From the NCBI GenBank assembly GCA_031290815.1, contig JAISLO010000242.1, positions 1 to 7,385 on the forward strand: a DNA stretch of 7,385 bases, written 5' to 3'. Positions 1-6,331 of this stretch are shown here, one piece after another. Numbering within the stretch: position 1 is the first letter of the stretch; each line of letters opens with the position of its first letter. The notes under the pieces are model-generated. The model had not been told where the DNA came from. It did no database searches and saw only the letters and a list, made by a program, of their open reading frames with translations. Origin of the DNA: Synergistaceae bacterium. Lineage in GTDB: Bacteria; Synergistota; Synergistia; Synergistales; Synergistaceae. The position numbers and the translations under genes were made by a program.

Positions 1-108
1 CAAACCATGCGCTGGCCAAACTTGAGAATTGGCTGTGGAAGAGGACCAACCCAGCCGCCGGAAAATAAACTCGCGCTCTGCCACTATAATCTCAACCCGA
101 TCATTCAT
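1..108 (-). CDS. Possible start of an unidentified gene, cut by the left edge
   Basis: An ATG at 106-108 opens a minus-strand frame that stays open for 36 codons to the window edge. It is preceded in frame by a TGA. The peptide begins MNDRVEIIVAEREF and then runs through FRRLGW; I do not recognise it. Against it: no Shine-Dalgarno sequence stands before the ATG, the fraction of G or C at third codon positions is only about half (18 of 36), and an imperfect hairpin spans the start. For it: the frame lies in the same direction as the genes upstream, about 115 bases after the transglutaminase stop. A GTG 8 codons further in is another possible start. It could equally be non-coding sequence. Confidence 0.27.
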   Translation of the reverse strand, partial: MNDRVEIIVAEREFIFRRLGWSSSTANSQVWPAHGL

Positions 109-130
109 CTGAGCTATACGTCAGAGCGCG
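72..130. other. Imperfect inverted repeat / possible RNA hairpin
   Basis: Bases 72-80 (CGCGCTCTG) are the exact reverse complement of 122-130. Inside, 85-88 pairs with 115-118 and 91-94 (CTCA) pairs with 110-113 (TGAG), leaving a 15-base apical loop at 95-109. That gives 17 base pairs over 59 bases with two small internal loops. The loop holds the ATG of the possible minus-strand gene at 106-108. No T-rich tract follows on either strand, so it is not an intrinsic terminator. It may be a leader structure, part of a structured RNA, or chance. Confidence 0.3.
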
Positions 131-223
131 CAACTGGTTGCGGATTCCACCCTGTATCTGTTCCCGTTGGGCGGCCCGTCTGCGTCTCGAACTATAGCGG
201 CAGCCGACATGACGCAGGACTTA
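109..223. other. Intergenic region with small inverted repeats
   Basis: This is the stretch downstream of the transglutaminase stop. No gene is supported here. It contains the short palindrome CGCAACTGGTTGCG at 129-142 and a 7-base stem, 180-186 (CTGCGTC) with 211-217 (GACGCAG), enclosing a 24-base loop. Neither is followed by a run of T on the minus strand, so no terminator is called. A second in-frame-independent stop, TAA at 221-223, lies directly after the TGA at 224-226. I found no convincing promoter. Confidence 0.5.
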
Positions 224-2221
224 TCAGCCGGATTTCCGTATCCTCGATATGAGGCCGTTCAGATACTTGGCGTCATCCACGGTTATCTTGGCGTCCTTGA
301 AGTAACGTTCCTCAAATCGCGCCACGAAGTCGCGGGCGAGGCTGAAAAGGCGTTCCTCCGGCTCGCGTCCCCGGCGCATCGTCGATATGAACTCCTCCAG
401 GCCCTCGCAAGACCTGCGTTTGTAACCGTGGCGGGTCATCGCGATGTGAAATCCCCTCAGCAGCTTCTCCTCGGCCGTCCTTCGTCGGGCTCGGACAGCA
501 AGGCACAGGACCAGGATAATGACAGCCGCGGCCATTACCGTCAGGACGATCTTGTAATAGTATTCCTCGATCCATCCCAGCTTATCGGCAAAGTCGTCGA
601 CAGCGACGCCCGGGTTGCTGATGATCTCCCTTATCCTGTAAAATGCCTCGCTCTGAGTCTCATTATCGTACTCCATGAAAATGCGAGATATCTTGTAATT
701 CAGGACATCCAAGTACATGGAGAATATGCCGTACCTCTGGCTGTCCGCTTCGGCAAAGGCGCCGCTCTCGCCTCCGGGGGTGGGATCGTAGCGCCGCCAG
801 AGATTTGATTTGCCGTCCCACGCCTCGACCCAAACGTGAGCGTTGTTCTGACTTACGATGTAGTAGCCTCCGCTGTCGTTGTACACGCCTCCCAGATATC
901 CTGCGACAAGCCTTGCCGGAACGCCGGACAAGCGCAGCATCACGGCCATCGCTGACGCGAAGTATTCGCAGTTGCCATGCCTGACGTTGAAGAGAAAATC
1001 CTCGAGCGGCGCGGGCGACACCGGAAGGTCCTCCAGGGAGTAGGTGAATCTCGGGGGTGAGAGATAGTTGATTATGGCGCGGGGCTTCTCGCTGTCGTCG
1101 AGCCCGCTCACAAGTTCATCCACCAGAGATTGGACCAATGAATTGTTGAAGTTGTCCGGTATGCTCAGATAGCGCATGATGTCGGCGCGTTCGCTCGATT
1201 GTGAGTAGGAGGAGGATATCCTGGAGACGGCCTCATATTCGTAACGCTTTGAATACATGGAATTCCCCCGTCCAGTGCGGCGGTATATCCCTTGGCCGAA
1301 TCCGACTACTCCGTCTCCGTTGGTCGATATGGGAAAATCAAGCGCGAACAGCCAACTGCTAGGTCCGGGCTCCATGACTATGGACTGCCTCACGGCATCC
1401 CCGCCGACGTCGGACGGAGATTGTGCGGGATATCTCCTCGACGGAAGCCACGAGGTTCCCGTAAATACGTCAAGCACTATTCCCCTCCAGTATAGATCCT
1501 TGGGCGGTATCAGTTTCATCTCCGCCCTGAAGGCGATGGCGTCGTTATCCTGAATATTCTTCACCGATCCAAGAAAGAGGGAGTCGGAGAATCCAATCCT
1601 GGCTTCCTGCTGAGTGCTGGAACCGGGCCCCCTCAGCGAGACCACCGCCGCCCTGGGAGCCATGAAGAAGAGGACGAGGCAGATGGGCAGCATAGTACAC
1701 CATATAACTGACGACCTCACAAAGATCTGTCCGGAGACTCCGAGCGACAGGACGGCAGCGGGCTCCTTTTCGAACCATGCAGCGAGCAGCAGTTCAAATC
1801 CAGCGAGGAAACTTATCAAAAAACAGTAATAGAGCAGCATCTGGCCCATGTTTACAATCGCGGAGCAGACTACCGAGATCACAATCATCGACATTATCTG
1901 AACGTAATCGCGGGAGCGGCGGTCTTCGAGCATTTTGACTACGACCATCATCATGATGGCTTCCGTAAACGTCTCGACGATCGTCTGGCGCGTGATGCGC
2001 AAGAACGCCGACGCCATGATGGCGAGCGATGTGATGTTGAGAACGCTTCTCGGCGGCCTCGGCAAACTGGCAAAGTCAAGATAGAGCGAGAGCAGAACTC
2101 CCGCAAATATCATCACTCTGAACGGAAACTGGATGACGGAGGAAGAGGCCATGAAGGCGACGGCAATGCTCGCCACGGTATTTAATATCAGCAGACTCTT
2201 AAGAGATATGCTTTTTTTCAT
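224..2221 (-). CDS. Membrane-bound transglutaminase-like protein (TgpA type)
   Basis: This encodes a 665-residue integral membrane protein with an extracytoplasmic transglutaminase/protease-like domain. Several hydrophobic segments fill the first 190 residues (about 10-30, 33-52, 61-76, 86-97, 108-148 and 167-187). A soluble region follows, then the transglutaminase core: Cys418 in RHGNCEYFASA, His462 in NNAHVWVEAW and Asp479 in YDPTPG form the expected catalytic triad. A last membrane helix lies near 557-576, ahead of a basic cytoplasmic tail resembling DUF4129. The start at MKKSIS is chosen because it leads straight into the first helix. Upstream in-frame sequence to a TTG at 2299 is hydrophilic and lies wholly over the DUF58 gene. 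The start overlaps the DUF58 frame by 23 bases and has no evident Shine-Dalgarno, so translation probably depends on coupling. In this family the triad is conserved but substrates are mostly unknown; proteolysis or crosslinking of envelope proteins is inferred. Confidence 0.9.
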   Translation of the reverse strand: MKKSISLKSLLILNTVASIAVAFMASSSVIQFPFRVMIFAGVLLSLYLDFASLPRPPRSVLNITSLAIMASAFLRITRQTIVETFTEAIMMMVVVKMLEDRRSRDYVQIMSMIVISVVCSAIVNMGQMLLYYCFLISFLAGFELLLAAWFEKEPAAVLSLGVSGQIFVRSSVIWCTMLPICLVLFFMAPRAAVVSLRGPGSSTQQEARIGFSDSLFLGSVKNIQDNDAIAFRAEMKLIPPKDLYWRGIVLDVFTGTSWLPSRRYPAQSPSDVGGDAVRQSIVMEPGPSSWLFALDFPISTNGDGVVGFGQGIYRRTGRGNSMYSKRYEYEAVSRISSSYSQSSERADIMRYLSIPDNFNNSLVQSLVDELVSGLDDSEKPRAIINYLSPPRFTYSLEDLPVSPAPLEDFLFNVRHGNCEYFASAMAVMLRLSGVPARLVAGYLGGVYNDSGGYYIVSQNNAHVWVEAWDGKSNLWRRYDPTPGGESGAFAEADSQRYGIFSMYLDVLNYKISRIFMEYDNETQSEAFYRIREIISNPGVAVDDFADKLGWIEEYYYKIVLTVMAAAVIILVLCLAVRARRRTAEEKLLRGFHIAMTRHGYKRRSCEGLEEFISTMRRGREPEERLFSLARDFVARFEERYFKDAKITVDDAKYLNGLISRIRKSG

Positions 2222-3107
2222 AGAGCGCGAGCCATGCCAGCATCGACAGCTTATCGGACTTCGAGCCGGCCGGCTGCCGGAGGGTTCCCCCGCTCGCAAC
2301 GCCTATCGCTGCGCCCGACCTGAGAGAATCGGATATCTCCCTCGATGCTATCGACAGGGCGCGCTCCAGCCCATATTGTTCCAAGCCATCCAGATCGATG
2401 ATCCCGCCTGACTTGTGTCCGCCGTCGTCCGGCGATCCGTCGTATAACTTGGTGTTGAGACGCCCGGTTCGGGCGCTCGACTTCCAGTGCACGTGCTTCA
2501 TCGGGTCGCCCTCAGAATATGGGCGAACGCCAACTATGTCCGCCTCCTGCGGGGGCTGGATGGCTGCGGGCTGAACGCTGGGGTCGTCCGTATCCACGAA
2601 CATCGCTTCCTCATGAAGAGATGCCTTCCTTGGGAAGACGATCATTCCGCTCTCCTGATCCATCTGCTTGTATCGCTTGAAGAAGTTGAACGGATAGACC
2701 GAGGAGACTTCTATCTCCCCGACGAAATTGTACCCGCGCGACGGAAACGAGAACACGACCGAACCGCTCTTGCATTCGCCGGGCTGAATCACGGGAAAGA
2801 ACAGATTCGTTCCGCCAACCTTTACGTCTATCAGAAACACCGGCACGCGCCGGCGCGTGTTGGTCACGTCGACGGTTAGAAGGAACGGCGCGCCGGCGTA
2901 TATCTCGTCCGGAAACGACAGCGACACGTCTACCCCCATGAGATTGCTCCTGCCGGCCACCCCGGACGCTGACATATACCCGAGCAGGAGGGCGGTCGCG
3001 AGATAGTGGAGGTTGTTGCCGCCGTTTACGGCCAGCACGCCCATGATGATCGTCATGAATATGTAGATCATCCCGGTGCTTCGCACCCGTATCACGCGCT
3101 TCATCAC
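2199..3107 (-). CDS. DUF58 domain-containing protein
   Basis: A protein of about 302 residues, the usual partner of MoxR ATPases. Two hydrophobic segments near residues 13-29 and 34-50 anchor it in the membrane. A beta-rich region follows, then the DUF58 signature at about 194-213: VRPYSEGDPMKHVHWKSSAR matches the family pattern of a Gly-Asp pair, an invariant Trp and Ser-Ala-Arg. After the signature the protein has only about 90 residues, so it is shorter than many family members (often near 400). The reading frame is intact, with no sign of a frameshift. The start is either GTG at 3105-3107 or ATG at 3102-3104, both overlapping the moxR stop; a GAGG 10 bases before the GTG slightly favours GTG. 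The biochemical role is not established; the family is thought to work with MoxR in assembling or remodelling protein complexes. Confidence 0.9.
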   Translation of the reverse strand: MMKRVIRVRSTGMIYIFMTIIMGVLAVNGGNNLHYLATALLLGYMSASGVAGRSNLMGVDVSLSFPDEIYAGAPFLLTVDVTNTRRRVPVFLIDVKVGGTNLFFPVIQPGECKSGSVVFSFPSRGYNFVGEIEVSSVYPFNFFKRYKQMDQESGMIVFPRKASLHEEAMFVDTDDPSVQPAAIQPPQEADIVGVRPYSEGDPMKHVHWKSSARTGRLNTKLYDGSPDDGGHKSGGIIDLDGLEQYGLERALSIASREISDSLRSGAAIGVASGGTLRQPAGSKSDKLSMLAWLALYEKKHIS

Positions 3108-4039
3108 AGAGCGGGGACCTCGTCCATGATGGATTGAAGAATCCTGGCGCCATCCGGCCTCGATCCGTCCTTAAACTGCAGCCTGTGCAGCAGCACGTCG
3201 CACGCGAACGCCTTTACATCCTCGGGGATGACGAAGTCCCTTCCGCGCATCCAGGCAACACACCTCGCGCACTTCAGCAGGACCATGGCCCCACGCGTCG
3301 AGATCCCGCACGCGATGAGGGGGTGGGATCTGGTGCTCTCCGTCACGGAGAGAATATAATCCAGAATCCTGTCGCCGGCGGTTACCCCGTGCTCTATCTC
3401 CCTTTGAATAGCGGCCACCGACGCCGCGGAGAGAATGGGGGACAGGTGATCGATGGAGCGTCTGTTGAGCCCTAGCCTCAATATGTCGCGCTCGGAGTCC
3501 CTGTTGGGATATCCTATCGACATCCTCATCATAAAACGATCCATCTGGGACTCTGGCAATGGAAACGTCCCGGCGTATTCCGCCGGGTTCTGCGTGGCCA
3601 TCACTATGAAGGGCTCCGCAAGCCTGTACGTAATTCCGTCTATTGTCGCCTGCTCCTCTCCCATGGACTCCAGAAGAGCGCTCTGGGTCTTGGGCGAAGC
3701 CCTGTTTATCTCGTCGACCAGTACGAGGTTGTTGAAGATCGGGCCAGGATGGAACTCGAACTCGCCTCGCTCCGCCCTGAACACGTTGAGTCCAGTGACG
3801 TCCGTCGGGAGCAAATCGTTGGTGCACTGAACGCGCCCGAACGTGAGCCCCAGCACGCGCGCGGTCACGACGGCCAGGGTGGTCTTGCCGAGCCCCGGAA
3901 GGTCCTCGATCAGTATGTGGCCCCCGGAAAACACGCAGGTCAGAACCTTTATGAGCGCTTCATCCTTTCCGTGAAGGTACGGTGATATATGTTCCATTAT
4001 TCCGACCACGGTGTCATTTTTTATATCTAGAAAACTCAT
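3104..4039 (-). CDS. MoxR family AAA+ ATPase
   Basis: A 311-residue cytoplasmic AAA+ ATPase with every main motif: Walker A LPGLGKTT at about 47-54 (Lys52), Walker B LVLVDEIN with Asp109-Glu110, the MoxR-typical PGPIF and INRASPKTQSALLE stretches, and sensor 1 in ATQNPAEYAGTFPLPE near 148-163 followed by MDRF. The C-terminal third is the helical lid. MoxR proteins are regarded as chaperones that use ATP to mature protein complexes or insert cofactors; the client here is unknown. The start at ATG 4037-4039 (MSFLDIK) fits family alignment and has GGGAAG seven bases upstream. The frame is open further upstream to a TTG at 4135, but that extension is unlike MoxR proteins. Its TGA overlaps the start of the DUF58 gene. 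Confidence 0.95.
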   Translation of the reverse strand: MSFLDIKNDTVVGIMEHISPYLHGKDEALIKVLTCVFSGGHILIEDLPGLGKTTLAVVTARVLGLTFGRVQCTNDLLPTDVTGLNVFRAERGEFEFHPGPIFNNLVLVDEINRASPKTQSALLESMGEEQATIDGITYRLAEPFIVMATQNPAEYAGTFPLPESQMDRFMMRMSIGYPNRDSERDILRLGLNRRSIDHLSPILSAASVAAIQREIEHGVTAGDRILDYILSVTESTRSHPLIACGISTRGAMVLLKCARCVAWMRGRDFVIPEDVKAFACDVLLHRLQFKDGSRPDGARILQSIMDEVPAL

Positions 4040-4152
4040 TCGTCCACTTCCCAACATTGCCAATACAAAGCATTGATGAAAAACCTGCCGCGGATTACCT
4101 CGAGTTCTATCTGCGGCAACCAGCGGCAAGCGCAAGAGCTCATCGAGGCCAT
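4036..4152 (-). CDS. Candidate 38-residue small protein between rnfB and moxR
   Basis: ATG at 4150-4152 lies three bases after a perfect AGGAGG and opens a 38-codon frame ending in a TGA (4036-4038) that overlaps the moxR ATG as ATGA. The peptide starts MASMSSCACRWLPQ and ends NALYWQCWEVDE. It has three Cys and three Trp, a high proportion for its length, and no signal peptide or clear membrane segment. I do not recognise it. The strong ribosome site, the termination-reinitiation overlap with moxR and the placement in an operon argue for translation. Short length, tight spacing and unknown homology argue against. It may act as a leader peptide whose translation feeds ribosomes to moxR, may encode a small protein, or may be a chance frame. 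Confidence 0.35.
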   Translation of the reverse strand: MASMSSCACRWLPQIELEVIRGRFFINALYWQCWEVDE

Positions 4153-4155
4153 AGA

Positions 4156-4161
4156 CCTCCT
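4156..4161 (-). promoter_or_regulatory. Strong Shine-Dalgarno sequence over the rnfB stop
   Basis: AGGAGG on the minus strand overlaps the rnfB TAG stop at 4160-4162. It is more than 110 bases from the favoured moxR start at 4039, so it cannot serve that codon directly. The nearest start codons are ATG at 4152 (3-base spacing) and ATG at 4143 (12-base spacing), both in the 38-codon frame. This is one of the best ribosome-site matches in the window and the main reason the small frame deserves attention. Confidence 0.55.
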
Positions 4162-4993
4162 AAGCGATCTTCTTATTCTCGACGTCCTTCAGCACTATAC
4201 ACTCTATGCATTTTGAGGGACACTTCTCGGCGCAAGCGCCGCAGTTCGTGCACTTGCCAGGGTCGATCCTGGCAAGGCTGCCCTCGACCGTGACCGCTCC
4301 GGCTTGGCATGTGCGCGCACAGATGCCGCAGCCTATGCAGCCGGCCTTGCAGACACGTTTTACATCCGGCCCTCTCCACTTCGAGCTGCAGATCACCTGA
4401 ATGTTCGAAGTCACCGGAACGAGCGCCAGCACGGATTTGGGACAGATCGACACGCATGCGCCGCAGCCTACGCACCTGTCGGGATCGATCAAAGCGAGCC
4501 CGTCAACCATGGAAATAGCGTCGAAGGAGCAAACCTTAGCGCAGGTGCCGAGTCCCAGGCAGCCAAACGGACAGGCGTTCGGCGAGCCGCTGGGCACTAT
4601 CGCGGCGGAGCGGCAATCCCCGACGCCGTCGTATCTGGCGTTGCGAACGGAGACGTCAGGCGATCCCTTGCACTTGAGAAAGGCCATCTTGGGGATGGAT
4701 TCCTCGCTGGCGACGCCCATGATTTCGGCTATGCTCTTTGCAAGCGAAGGCCCTCCGGCCGCGCAGAGGCTGGTCTTCGCCCCTCCGTTCACTATGCCGT
4801 CGGAGTAGCCGTCGCATCCGGGATAGCCGCAGCCTCCGCAGTTGGCCCCGGGCAGTATCTCGCGAATTTTAGACACCCGTTCGTCCGTTACCACTAAGAA
4901 CTTTATGGACGCGAAAGCGAGCAGGGCTCCAAAGACCATTCCCAGCAGGCCCATTACGATCGTGGGATAAAACACTCCGGCAATTGAGATCAT
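4160..4993 (-). CDS. rnfB: Rnf complex iron-sulfur subunit RnfB
   Basis: A 277-residue subunit that accepts electrons from reduced ferredoxin and passes them into the complex. One N-terminal membrane helix spans about residues 8-34. The RnfB-type cluster motif PGANCGGCGYPGC follows, with Cys52, 55, 60 and 77. Then come four ferredoxin-like cluster motifs: Cys141/145/151/155, Cys174/177/180/184, Cys219/222/225/229 and Cys248/251/254/258. There are 26 cysteines in all, including Cys202, 215, 262 and 265 beside the clusters. Five or more [4Fe-4S] clusters are expected, as in anaerobe RnfB proteins and unlike the shorter RnfB/RsxB of Gammaproteobacteria. GGAGG lies 10 bases before the ATG, directly after the rnfA stop, and the gap to rnfA is 15 bases. 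The last rnf gene here. Confidence 0.96.
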   Translation of the reverse strand: MISIAGVFYPTIVMGLLGMVFGALLAFASIKFLVVTDERVSKIREILPGANCGGCGYPGCDGYSDGIVNGGAKTSLCAAGGPSLAKSIAEIMGVASEESIPKMAFLKCKGSPDVSVRNARYDGVGDCRSAAIVPSGSPNACPFGCLGLGTCAKVCSFDAISMVDGLALIDPDRCVGCGACVSICPKSVLALVPVTSNIQVICSSKWRGPDVKRVCKAGCIGCGICARTCQAGAVTVEGSLARIDPGKCTNCGACAEKCPSKCIECIVLKDVENKKIA

Positions 4994-5008
4994 GTTATTC
5001 TGCCCTCC

Positions 5009-5590
5009 TCACTTTATGATGCCGCTGAAGCCCATGAAGGCTATGGACATCAGGCCGGCCGTGACCAGCGCTATGGGCAGCCCGCGCAGGCATCTCGGTA
5101 TGTTGGCGTTGCGGTCGATGCGCTCCCTGATGCCGGCCATCAGTATTATCGCGAGCAGAAATCCTATGGATGAACCGAGCGCGTTGACTATAGATTGGAC
5201 CAGGGAGTATCCCTCGTTCATGTTGATGACAGCCACCCCGAGCACCGCGCAGTTCGTCGTGATGAGGGGAAGGAATATCCCAAGCGATTTGTAGAGCGCC
5301 GGGTTGATCTTCTTCAAAACCAGCTCCACGAACTGCACGAGCGCCGCTATTATGAGGATGAACGAGAGTGTGTAGAGGTACTCGAGATGGAGCGGGACCA
5401 ACACCTTGTAGTAGGCGATCCATGTCATGACCGCAGCCAAGACCAGGACGAATATGACCGCCACTCCCATGCCCTTGGCCGTCTCCGTCTTGGTCGATAC
5501 GCCAAGAAACGGACAGCATCCCAGGAATCTGGACAAGAGGATGTTGTTCACGAATATGGAGCCCAGGAATATCCAGAGGAGGTCCATCAC
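5009..5590 (-). CDS. rnfA: Rnf complex membrane subunit RnfA
   Basis: A 193-residue hydrophobic protein with about six membrane helices. It is paralogous to RnfE and inserted in the opposite sense in the membrane. FLGCCPFLGVS near residues 23-32 and TTNCAVLGVAV near 111-121 are the two half-motifs that carry the conserved cysteines (Cys25 or 26, and Cys114). By analogy with NqrD/NqrE structures, RnfA and RnfE each give two cysteines to a shared iron-sulfur centre inside the membrane. The start is GTG 5588-5590 or ATG 5585-5587; an AGGG run 6 bases before the GTG and 9 before the ATG permits both. The start overlaps the rnfE stop. Full length for the family. Confidence 0.96.
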   Translation of the reverse strand: MMDLLWIFLGSIFVNNILLSRFLGCCPFLGVSTKTETAKGMGVAVIFVLVLAAVMTWIAYYKVLVPLHLEYLYTLSFILIIAALVQFVELVLKKINPALYKSLGIFLPLITTNCAVLGVAVINMNEGYSLVQSIVNALGSSIGFLLAIILMAGIRERIDRNANIPRCLRGLPIALVTAGLMSIAFMGFSGIIK

Positions 5591-6330
5591 TTGTCACCCT
5601 CTCCGACGGCGTTCGCCGCGGATGCGTCCTTTGACTTCTCCGGTGCCGGCGTGGCCTTCACTCCGCAGATGGAGGCGCTTCCGCACGCGGCGCAGCCTCC
5701 GCTCTCTGCGGCATCTGAAATCTCCTCTCCCCGCTTCTCCGCGGACCGGTTCTGAAAGAAGCGGAAGACCCCCATAAATATTCCCAGCGTTATGAAGCCT
5801 CCGGGTGCCAGGATTACCAGCAGGGCCGGCTGGAAACCAGCCGGAGTCACGACCACGTCGAAGACCGAGCCGTTGCCGAGCAGCTCGCGCACCACGCCTA
5901 TGGAGGTCAGGGCAATGGTGAACCCAAGCCCCATTCCTATGCCATCGAAGAGCGACTCGATAACCCCGTTCTTGAATGCGTAGGCCTCGGCGCGGGCGAG
6001 TATTATGCAGTTTACGACGATGAGGGGGATGAATATCCCCAGGGACTTGTCGAGCGCCGGCGCAAAGCCGGATATCAAAAGCTGCACGACCGTCACGAAT
6101 CCCGCAATGACCACGATGAAGATCGGGATGCGTATCTCATCCGGCACAAACCTCCGAATGGCCGACACAGCCAGGTTGGAGCCTATCAGAACCGCCGTGG
6201 CGGCTATCCCCATGCCGACGCCGTTGATCGCGCTCGTCGATACGGCGATCGTCGGACAGAGCCCTATGCACTGAACCAGTGTGGGGTTCTCGTTTGCAAT
6301 TCCATTTTTGATAATCTTGAATGGATTCAT
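5587..6330 (-). CDS. rnfE: Rnf complex membrane subunit RnfE, with Cys-containing tail
   Basis: A 247-residue membrane protein, paralogue and partner of RnfA. About six helices occupy residues 17-192. CIGLCPTIAVS (Cys21, Cys25) and VVNCIILARAEAY (Cys108) are the RnfE cysteine motifs thought to bind the intramembrane iron-sulfur centre with RnfA. After the last helix there is a hydrophilic tail of about 50 residues, rich in Ala, Glu, Lys and Ser, containing GGCAACGSASICG (Cys213, Cys216, Cys222). RnfE proteins of about 200 residues lack such a tail; similar Cys-containing tails may occur in some anaerobes, which I could not check. GGAGG lies 8 bases before the ATG, and one base separates it from the rnfG stop. 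The 3' end overlaps rnfA. Confidence 0.95.
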   Translation of the reverse strand: MNPFKIIKNGIANENPTLVQCIGLCPTIAVSTSAINGVGMGIAATAVLIGSNLAVSAIRRFVPDEIRIPIFIVVIAGFVTVVQLLISGFAPALDKSLGIFIPLIVVNCIILARAEAYAFKNGVIESLFDGIGMGLGFTIALTSIGVVRELLGNGSVFDVVVTPAGFQPALLVILAPGGFITLGIFMGVFRFFQNRSAEKRGEEISDAAESGGCAACGSASICGVKATPAPEKSKDASAANAVGEGDK

Positions 6331-6331
6331 C

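Noticed and set aside
81..120. tRNA-like TAGCTCAG string on the minus strand.
   Set aside because: No matching anticodon arm, T arm or acceptor stem could be drawn around it.
140..155. Minus-strand ACAGGGTGGAATCCGC resembles the T-box antiterminator sequence AGGGTGGNACCGCG.
   Set aside because: It has an extra base in the core, no terminator with a T tract follows, and a normal-length T-box leader would have to extend into the transglutaminase coding sequence. No specifier stem was found.
121..210. Minus-strand 29-residue frame (MSAAAIVRDADG...) in the gap after the transglutaminase gene.
   Set aside because: No Shine-Dalgarno sequence, very short, no recognisable feature; a chance frame is likelier.
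7..252. Plus-strand 81-codon open frame at the left edge.
   Set aside because: No ribosome site, opposite to all other genes, overlaps the end of the transglutaminase gene and has no recognisable protein features.
167..808. Plus-strand 213-codon open frame.
   Set aside because: It lies antisense over the C-terminal part of the transglutaminase gene, whose frame has clear catalytic and membrane features; typical of GC-rich antisense shadows.
4040..4135. N-terminally extended moxR start at TTG 4133-4135.
   Set aside because: The added residues do not resemble MoxR N-termini, TTG is a weak start, and ATG 4037-4039 has a usable ribosome site and fits the family.
4040..4159. Possible internal promoter in the rnfB-moxR gap (TTGCGC, 18 bases, GATAGA on the minus strand).
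   Set aside because: The -10 element matches the consensus at only three of six positions; too weak to call.
4995..5597. Minus-strand 200-codon frame overlapping rnfA.
   Set aside because: It is offset from the clear RnfA frame and its translation is rich in His, Arg and Gly without family motifs; a shadow frame.
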